NCBI RefSeq assembly: GCF_003434305.1
Contig: NZ_QKKX01000077.1
Location: 22,561 to 86,560, forward strand
Direction: 5' to 3'
DNA from: Micromonospora sp. MW-13
Lineage (GTDB): Bacteria > Actinomycetota > Actinomycetes > Mycobacteriales > Micromonosporaceae
Length of the DNA: 64,000 nt
Below the pieces are notes generated by a model, which was not told the origin of the DNA, did no database searches, and saw only the letters and a list, made by a program, of their open reading frames with translations. Numbering within the stretch: position 1 is the first letter of the stretch; each line of letters starts with the position of its first letter. The position numbers were made by a program, and so were the translations under genes. Positions 9,185-18,400 of the stretch are shown in pieces.

Positions 9185-9457
9185 TCACGGACCATGAGCA
9201 TCACCGAGCACCTCTGGCACTGCTGCATGCAATTCTTCATCCGTTACCTCGCCAGCTAGCCAACCCGCCACGTAATGCGCCTGCCGCATAGTGAGCCCAA
9301 ATGCCTTTTTGGCACTGAGTGAAGCCCGCACATGAAACGAGTCGAACCGAGGATCGACAGAGCGAGCCTTTCGTAGGATATTAACAATGTCATCGCTACC
9401 GCGAGACGAGTGCTCTAGAAGTCGCACCCAACTCTCACTCCATTGATCCAACTTCAA
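9185..9457 (-). CDS. Small protein coupled to RHS toxin, probable immunity protein
   Basis: A 90-residue protein of unrecognised family (DQWSESWVRLLEHSSRG, ILRKARSVDPRFDSFHVRAS, LTMRQAHYVAGWLAGEVTDE). The start is a TTG at 9457 that overlaps the TGA stop of the RHS gene as TTGA, with AGGAG five bases upstream lying inside the last toxin codons. This is strong translational coupling to the toxin. In polymorphic toxin systems the gene directly after the toxin tip is normally its immunity gene, so that role is inferred from position. No signal peptide is visible, so it would act in the cytoplasm. Base composition is lower in GC than in the RHS shaft, like the toxin tip. Confidence 0.75.
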   Translation of the reverse strand: MKLDQWSESWVRLLEHSSRGSDDIVNILRKARSVDPRFDSFHVRASLSAKKAFGLTMRQAHYVAGWLAGEVTDEELHAAVPEVLGDAHGP

Positions 9458-12400
9458 GGTCTCCTGAATAGTGCTTCGACGGGTTTATAAGCCCCCCGCG
9501 CGCCCTGGGTAGTTACAGATGCAACTTGCGAGAAGCCGTACTTGGCTGCCTGCCGCCCCGTCCAGGTTCCAGCAGCCGCCTCCGCATGGCTTGCACCGGC
9601 AGAAGCTAGCTCGTTGAATTTCTCAAGATTGGACCCAAATGCCCAATGTCCACGGATCGCAGTAACGCGATCTCCGAAATGTCCCATCACACTGGACATT
9701 ACGCTTGACCCCCGCAATTTTGACCTAACCACGGCTCCAGTGGCGGTCTCTTCCCACTGGGTTTGGATTCCTAGTTCAACCACGCCATCTCTATCGATGG
9801 TACCCTGACCGATGCCACCGTCCGCATGCTCAATGGTGATTTCATCAGCGGATCTCGTAACCGTCACATCACAGTCGTTATTGTGTACGAGTACCGACGT
9901 CGTACCGGCGAGCACATAGTACGTGTGGATGTCGGCGACGGTGAGGTCGTGCATCCGCTTGTCGCCGGTGTAGTTGCGTACCTTGACGACGGTGAGTTGG
10001 TGTCCGGGGCCGCCGCCGCCCATGCCGGCGCCGGTGCCGTCGCCCTCCAGGCGCTTGTCGTCGTGCACGAGCAGTCGGTGACCGACCGTCAGCTTGGCGG
10101 CGTCAACCCACCTGCCGTCCGTGGCATCCCAGAACGGGTGGTGCTGGGTCGTTTTCAACACCGTCGTCTTGCCGGTCTTGGCGTCGCGGACGGTGACGTC
10201 GGTCAGGTCACGGTCCTGATTGACGTGTAGCTGGGTGACCGGCTTCGCCTCGCTGCGCCCGGTCTCGGGGTCGGTCGCGGTGACCTCGTCACCGTGCTTC
10301 AGATCCTCGATCGGCTTGCTGCTGCCATCGGCCAGCAGCACCCGGGTCGACGGATCGAAGCTGTGCGTCGTGCAGCCCGACGAGCCGTCATCCTGGCGGT
10401 TCCGCCCCTGGTAGCCGGAGCCACCGGACGATCCATCCGCGGAAGCAGCCCTGGACCCGCCACCGCCGGCGGCCTTCGATCCCCCGCCGCTGGCCCTCGC
10501 CCCGTCACCGCCCGCCGCGCGCCCGCCCAGTTTCGGCAGCCGGCTCCCGGCGGCGGCAGCGGCCTTCGCCCCACCGGCCGCTGCGCGGAGGCCACCGCCG
10601 AGCCGGCTGAGGCCCGCCGACAGCGCGCCGTCCAAGCCACCCTCGATCATCGTGCCGGCCAGACCGCTCCAGGAGAACTCCTGGTCGCCTCGGGAAACGT
10701 CGACCATGAACCCGGCACCGGCCGCCATCGCACCGGCTGCGGCTCCGGCCAGGATGAGGCAGCCCACTCCGGTGGCGCACAACGCGCCGATGGCAACCGT
10801 CGCGACGAGCCCCGCCGCGGCGGTCGCGACGAACTTCCAGGGGTCCTTCTTTATCGCGTCGACTGTCGCCTTGGCACTGTCGACGACTTTCTTCACCGCC
10901 TTTTTCGCGGTTTCCTTGACGCACTTACCGACGCCCCCGGACAGGCATTTCTTGGCCGACCGCATGGCGTCCTTGACCGAGTTGGCCTTCTTCTTGGCCC
11001 AGCGGACCGTGGACTTCTTCACCACGTTCCACGCCTTGGAAGCCTTGCTCGCGGCCTTCTTCGCCCCGGCTTTGATGTCCTTCCACGCCCGCCCCGAAGC
11101 GACATGCTTGAACGCCGACGTCGCGGCACTCGTGGCCGCCCGGAACGTCGACACCGGGTTCGTGACAACCTTGACGGCACTCGACACGGACTTCTTGAAG
11201 CTGGACCAGCCCCAGTGTCCGGTCGGGTCGACCGTGGTCAGGGGGTTGCCGTCGCCGTACTGGAAACGGTTGGCCGCGACCGAGTCGGGCACTGGAGACA
11301 CCTCGGCGCTGTCTCGGGTGTCGAACTGCCCGGTGGCCGGGTTGTACCAACGCGACAGCATGTTGACCCGACCGCTGAGCCCGTCCGTCCACTCCGACTG
11401 GTAGCCCAGGTTGCCGACCATCCCGCTGGTGGTCAGCACATTGCCCAACGGATCGTAGGTGGCGGACCCGGACAGCGCCGTCCCGGCGGCGGAGAACTGA
11501 CCCACCACGTCCCAGTGCTGGTCGGTCCAGGCGTACCCGGAACCGGCGCCGGTCCCGGACCCCTCACCGAACAACTCTCCGGCCGGGCCACGCGTGTAGG
11601 TCGCGGTGCCGTCACTGGCCAGCTGGTTACTCAGGCCGGTGTACCTGAAGCCCGGCTTGATCGCCCGCCCCAGCGCGTCGTAGTCGTAGCTGGTTGTGGT
11701 ACCCCCGGCAGCCTGCTGGGCTCGCACCTGGCCGAAGGCGTCGGTCTGGGTGTCGTACGCGACCGACCCGGAGATCGTGCGCTTCAACGTGCCGCGTGCG
11801 GTGTAGAGGTACGACGAGCCGTCGTTCTGGGTCAGTAACTGGTTGCGGGCGTCGTAGGTGAAGATCTTGGACCCGTTCTGGGTGCGGTTGCCCGAGGCGT
11901 CGTACGCGTACGTGGTCGACGTCGTCCCGTTGCTCCACGAGGTCAACCGGTCGGCCAAGTCGTAGGTGTAGGTGTTGGACGAGGACCCGGCGAAGCCGGT
12001 GGTCACCTTGGACGTCTCGTTGCCGTTGGCGTCGTACCCGTAGGTGATCGAGCCGAGGGTGAGCGTCCCGGCGGCGTTCTTCAGGGTGTCGGTCTTCAGA
12101 CGGTGCAGGTCGTCGTAGGTGAGGGTGCGGGCGTTGTTGTTGGTGCCGTAGGTGATCGTCCCCGGCTGGGAGAGCTTGTTGTAGGCCAGGGTGACGTTGA
12201 TGGAGGTCGTCGGGTTCGTCGCGGTCCGCAACCGGCCGACGTTGTCGTAGGTGTAGCTGGTCGTCCCTGCGGCGTCGGTCCGCGACGCCATCCGTCCGTC
12301 CCGGTTGTACGAGAACGAGTTGTTGTCGGCCGGCCCGGTGACGGTGAGTGGCAGACCACGGTCGTCGTAGGAGATCGTGTTGGTGCCCGACGGGGCGGAC

Positions 12401-15400
12401 AGTTCGGTCAGCCGGCCCGCGTCGTCGTAGTCGAAGATCCGGTCGGCGGTAGCGACCTCCGCACCCATGCCGGTGATCTGCCGGATCTGGCCAAGGTCGT
12501 CGTAGGTGTTGGTGACGCTCACCCCGCCCGGGGAGTCCTGCCGTATCGGGCGACCTGCCGCGTCGTAGGCGACGGTGAAGGTACGGTCCGCCACGTTCGG
12601 GTACGCAGCCGTCACCGGTTCGATGCGTGACTCGGGCAGCCCCCACGAGTTGTACGTGGTCCAGAAGGGGTTTCCCCGGCCGTCAGTGAACCGGGTCCGG
12701 TTGCCGGCCAGGTCGTAGCCGAACGAGGTCGCGATGGCGGTCGACGCGGTGACCGGCTGCGTCTCCCCGGTGAGGTTGCCCAGCGCGTCGTAGGCAAAGC
12801 TGGTCGTGGTGCCGCGGGCGTCCCGGACCGTGGTCAGGTTGCTGTTGTCGTCGTAGCCCAGGGTCTCGGTGGTGAGCAGCGCGTTGGTCGCGCTGTAGTT
12901 CTGCACCCGAGTGACCCGGCCGGCCCCGTCGTAGGCGACCGTCCGGTTCGTCAGGTCCGGCATCGTCGTCTTGACGACCCGGCCGAGCCCGTCGTATTCG
13001 GTCCTGGTGACGTTGTTGGCTCCGTCGGTTTCGGTCAGCGGCTCACCCACCCAGTTGTAGGTGGTGTTCCGCACCACACCTTCCGGCGTGGTCACCTTCT
13101 GCAGCCACGGGCCGGCGGCCGGGGTGTTGCCGTACGCCCCCGTGCCGTACTCATAGGTGGTGGTGTTGGTGACCGGGGTCGGTTGGCGGACCACCTGGCT
13201 GGAGGTCAGCGTCCGGCCGAGGTAGTCGTAGGTCGCAGTGGTCTTGGCCCCGGTGGGGTCCACCGTCTCCAGCAGGTCACCCACCTTGTCGTACTTGGCG
13301 GTGGTCACCTTTCCGGCCGGATTGGTCACCTTGACCGGGTTACTGAGCGAGTCGTACTCGAAGGTCGTGGTCTTGCCGCGCCGGTCGGTGGTCGACGCGA
13401 CCTGGCCGAGCAGGTCGTAGACGGTGCTGGTCTCCGCCGCGGCGATCGGGCTGCCACCGGGTGGGGTGTAGGCGGGCATGATCGTCTTGATCGGTCGCCC
13501 TACCGCGTCGTAGCGGGTGGTGAGGACGTTGGTCAGCGGATCCTGGGTTTCGGTCGCCTCGCCGAAGGTGTTGTAGCCGGTCCGGGAGACCGGTACCGCC
13601 GGCACCGGGGCGCCCCCACCGAAGGTCTCCGTCGACACCGACGGCGAGACCACCTTGGCCAGTTGCCCGGCCGCGTCGTACTCGAAGGAGGTCAGGTTGC
13701 CCATCGGATCGGTCATCGCGGTGACCAGGCCGCGCTTGTCGACGGTGTAGGAGGTGGTCAGCTTCTTCGGCGTGACGGTCGTGGTGGCGTTACGCCCGTT
13801 GCCGCCGCCGTAGAGGGTGGCCGCCTCGTCGGTGCTGAGCGCCTCCTGGAAGATCTGCACGTTGTCGATCGAGCCATTGACAAGGTTGGTCTGGTTGGGG
13901 CCGATGAGAATGCCACCGACCGACAACGGGGTGACGGAGTTCCACGGGGTGGCGTTCGTCGCGGTCCCCGCCTGGGCACCGTTGACGTACAGCGTCAACG
14001 CCTTGGTCTGGGCGTCGAAAACCCCGACGAGGTGGGTCCAGGTGTTCAACGCCGGAGCAGTGGCTGATCGCGCTGCATTGGAGGTGGCGGACGCGCTGTC
14101 CGATGCCGGGGAGAGGAATTCCCACCTGTTGACCGACTGGTTGTACCGGAGGAAGAACGCCCCGGTGTTGTTGCCGCCCTGGCCGACGACGGTCTGATGC
14201 TGGTTGAGGTCAGCCAGTTTCACCCAGGCCGACACCGAGTACGACTGGGTGGTGACCAATGCTGGTTGCGCGGTCTCGTACACGGTGGTCCGGTTGAACA
14301 CCGCAGCGCCGTCGGAACGGCCGACGGTACCGTTGAAGGAAAACAGATTCCGTACCGACGGTGACGAGTCGGCAGCCTCGTAACTGGCTGCGGTCTCCCC
14401 CATCCGCCACCAGCCCACCGGCAGAGCGGCGCTCTTGACACTGACGCTCTCCGAGGTCACCCGACCCATCCGATCGTAGGTGTTCTCCACGGTCTCCAAC
14501 GGCGTCTGGAGCTGGCCGGCGGCTTGGCGGGTGGTCAGCACATGGTCGTCGGCGTCGTACGTGTACTTCGTGGTCCGTTCCAGGTCGAAGGGCTGTTCGG
14601 TGGAGGAGACCAGCCGGCCGGCGGCGTCGTACTCGTAGATGGTCCAGTTGGCCCCGTTGTCGGCCCGACGCATGTACAGGTTGCCGATCGGGTCGTAGCT
14701 GTTCTCCTCCCGCACGAACCGCTTGACCCCGTCGGTGCGGGTCACCTTCTTGACGTTGTCGTTGGCGTCGTACTCGTACTCGGTCACCCAGTTCATCGCG
14801 TCGATTTCCGAGGCGAGGTTGCCGTTGGCGAAGTACGCCTTCGACGAAACCTGGGTGCTGGTGCCGTCGGTGCCGGTGACGGTGGTGGTGAGTTGCTGAC
14901 CGGCGGCATCGTACGTGTCGACCATGTCACGCAACACGTCCCCACCGGGGCAGGGGCTGCCCGGCGCCGGGCTGCTTTCGCAGCCCACCGTCCGGGTCCG
15001 GTTGCCGTAGAGGTCGTACTCGAAGAGAGTGACCGCGCCGACCGCGTCGACGGTCTTGACGACTCGGCCGTGGGAGTCGTAGTAGCTGCTTGCGTCCCGA
15101 TGGCTGTCCCCGCCCGTGGTGTCGGAGACCTTGCGGTACGTGACGTTGCCGTCGGCGTCATAGGTGGTCTCGGTCTTCGCGGTGTGCACCGCACCGGTCA
15201 CCTGGTTGAGCACCGGCGGGTCGAGTTGCTCGACGACCTGGTCGGCTGCGTCATAGGTGTAGGTGGTGGTCAGGTCCCCGAGCGGCGCATCCGCCTTGAC
15301 CGTCTTGGTGCGGGTACGTCCGAGCCCGTCGTAGGTGAACTCGGTGACAAGACCGGTCGCGTCGGTGATCCGAACGGCGTCCCCCGCGGCGTTGTACGCG

Positions 15401-18400
15401 GTGCTCTGCTGTCCGCCGCCGGCCGACGTGGTGGTCAGCGGCAGACCCGGCGGAACCGTGCCACCACCGACCGCCGCAGTCGTCGCGGTCGAGTAGGTCA
15501 TCGCCGTCGCCCGGCCCGACGGATAGCCGGGCACGGGTGGAGAGGTGACCGACAGCCGATTCCCGGCGGTGTCGTAGGCCAGCTTCGTCAGGTAGGTGTT
15601 GTCCGTGGCGCTCTGTGACCGGGCGTCGCGGACCTCGATGAGCTGATCGTTGCGGGCGTCCGGGGTGAGGTTCACGGTGGTCGAGTCGGGCCAGTACTTG
15701 TAGTAGGTGCTGTCACAGTTCGTCTGGTCCCGACAGACCGTGGAACGGATCGTGTTGCCGCGTACGTCCCGGGCGGAAACGTTCTTCATACCCAACGGAT
15801 CGAACTCAACCGACTCGAACCCGCCGATGTCGTAGCCGTACGAGGTAGTCCGGCCGAGGACGTCGCTCGCGGAGATCAGCCGGTTGCCGTTGACAAGGTC
15901 GAAGACCTGCTTCGAATCCTTGTTGGTGGGATCGGTGACGGTCACCGTGGTGACCGGGGTCAACGTCGCGGTGGGCCCGGTCTGCGTAGCGCTCTTCGAC
16001 GCCTTGTAGTGGACATCGACCTCGGTGGGCGGCAACTCCCGCTCGTAGTAGGCGAACTCGGCGATGTTGCCCTTGAAGTAGCTGACGTCCGCTGACGAGC
16101 TGGGCCACGACTTCGTGGTGCCGGCGCCGATGTACGCGTGCGAGGCGTTGGTGGCGACCATCGCACCGAGGTGGCCCACGATCTTGCTGTCGAGGTAGAG
16201 CGTCTGCCGGGTGGTGGACGCCGACAGCACCACGTGGTGCCAGTTGCCGTCGTTGACCTTCGTGGTGGAGGTGATCGGCGCGTTGTAGGTGCCGTTATAG
16301 AACTCGCCGCGCAGGTAACCGTCCGCGCCGATGTAGAGCGCTGGGGTCCAGTTCGAGGTCGCCGGAGCGTTGTGTAGTTCGTTGGCCTGGTAGGAGTAGA
16401 GCGTGCCGCTCACCGCGTGGTTGGCCGGCGTCTTGAACCACATCTCCACGGTCGCCGCCTCGGCCAGCGGAAAGTCGACGCCATACTCGGCGCCCATATT
16501 GGTCACCTCGAACGGCTTCACGTACGACGAGGTGCCGTTGAAGGACGCGCCATAGGTGTCCGAGAACGGGCTGGTGGCGTTCGGCTGACTGGTATCGAAC
16601 GTGACCGCGTTGTAGCGCGCACGGTTGCTGTGCACGACGTTCACCGCCTCGGCCGGCGCCTCGATGTCACCAAGCCGCCAGTAGTCGGTCGGCTGGGAAC
16701 CGAGCACCGACGAGACGTAGACCAGGCTCGACCCAGAGGTGGCGGGGGCGCCGATCTTCCACACCCCGCCGTTCTCGTCGGTGAGCTCGCTGACCCGACC
16801 GGTGACCGTGTGGTAGGCGACCTGCGCCTCAACCCGGCCCGCAGCGCTGGTAATCCGATGCAGTTGCGCCGTGCCGGTCCGCCCGGACTGGTACATGGCG
16901 GCCACGTCCACGCCGGTCAGTGCGCTGTTGTAATAGGCGACATCGGCGATCGAGCCGGAGAAGAAGGACGCGGTGGGCGCGGTGTGCGGCTGACTCGGCC
17001 AGGCACCACCCAGGAAACCGGCCCCGACATAGGCCCGGGTGGCGTCCAGACTGTGCAGATTGATCGTGCCGGTGAGGCTGCCGACCTGGACACCGTCGAG
17101 GTAGAGCTGCTGGCTACCGCCGTTTCCGGCGATCGCCACGTGATGCCACTGGCCGTCGGTCACCGGAGCCGGGGATGACATCGCGCCGGCGACGTTGACG
17201 GTGCCGAGTTCGCCGCGGAGCCGCCCGTCGGAGCCGACGTAGAGCGCCGGCACGTAGGTCGCTGTCGTGGTGGCGCCCGGCGTGACCGCGTCCTTGGCAT
17301 AGCTGAACAGCACTCCGCCCGGGGTGCTGGTCCGGAACCACATGCCGACCGACTGGTACGAGCTTTCGGTCACCGCCTTGGTCGGCAGGGCGACCAGGGA
17401 TGACGTGCCATTGAACGCCGCCGACGTGGAGGTGGAGTCGGGCAGGGCGGCGGCACCGCCGAGGGTGACGTCGGTGTAGGCGGCGGTGTCCGCGCCGTCG
17501 TTGGAGATGACCGCGCTGAGCGCGGCGGTGGCACCCGTTGCCTCGTTCAACCGCCAGAACGAGTACGGCCCGGTGTTGAGCACCGTGTTGGCGTGCTGCG
17601 ACACCCAGGTGTAGTCGTAGGCCGTGCAGACGCTACCCGCGTCGGGCTCGCACACCGACTTGAGCAGATCGTTGTCGTAACCGTAGGTCCAGGTCTGCGC
17701 GGTCGTCGGGTCACTGGCGACCACCGGGTCGGTCGTCACTGTCGCGACATGCGGATGCGTCGAGTTGGGTGGCGTCGACCAGGTGACGTTCAGCCTGCGG
17801 TTGGACGACACGGAGGTCATCTGGTCAACCCGGCCGTTGGTTCCATAGCGGAACGTCAGGGCCCGCCCCGAAGAGTCGGTGATCTTCGTGATCCGGTAGA
17901 CGCCGGTGCCACCTGCCTGGCTGAACTCGTACGCCGTCGCGTCCTTGTCGGTCAGCGAGTAGCCGCCTGTGATCGGCTTGAACACTGAGTAGCGGCCTAG
18001 TGGGGCCACCCAGGTGCCGTCGTTGTTGCGCCCGAAGGCGGCTTCCTGCCCGTCCGGGTAGCGCACCGACACGGTCTGCAGAGCGCCGGCTGCGTCCAGC
18101 GTTTCCCGTGCCTGCATGTCAAGGATCGATGACCACCCCCGGCCGAAGGCGCTGTCGACTCGGGTGTCCAGGCTGTTGTAGTCCCGGCTGATCGCCAGCG
18201 CCGGCCCGGCCGCGGTGATCTGCGCATCGGTGTCGGAGGTGGTGTAGTTGCCGACGCTCGCGTCGTATCCCTTGCCGCCGTTCTGCGCCAGGGCCGAGGT
18301 AACCGTCGGTTGCGGAACCTGGGTGGTGAAGGCGTACGTAGTCGGTGCGGACGGACCGGTGGACGACCAGTCGTTGACCTGCACCGCGTACAGGTAGGTC

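Noticed and set aside
10294..11838. 514-codon plus-strand frame over the RHS core and Hint region
   Set aside because: Antisense shadow with no recognisable domain.
11500..15800. Repetitive DNA resembling a direct-repeat array
   Set aside because: The periodicity is that of coding YD/RHS repeats (GTCGTAGGTG-like antisense words), not CRISPR repeats and spacers.
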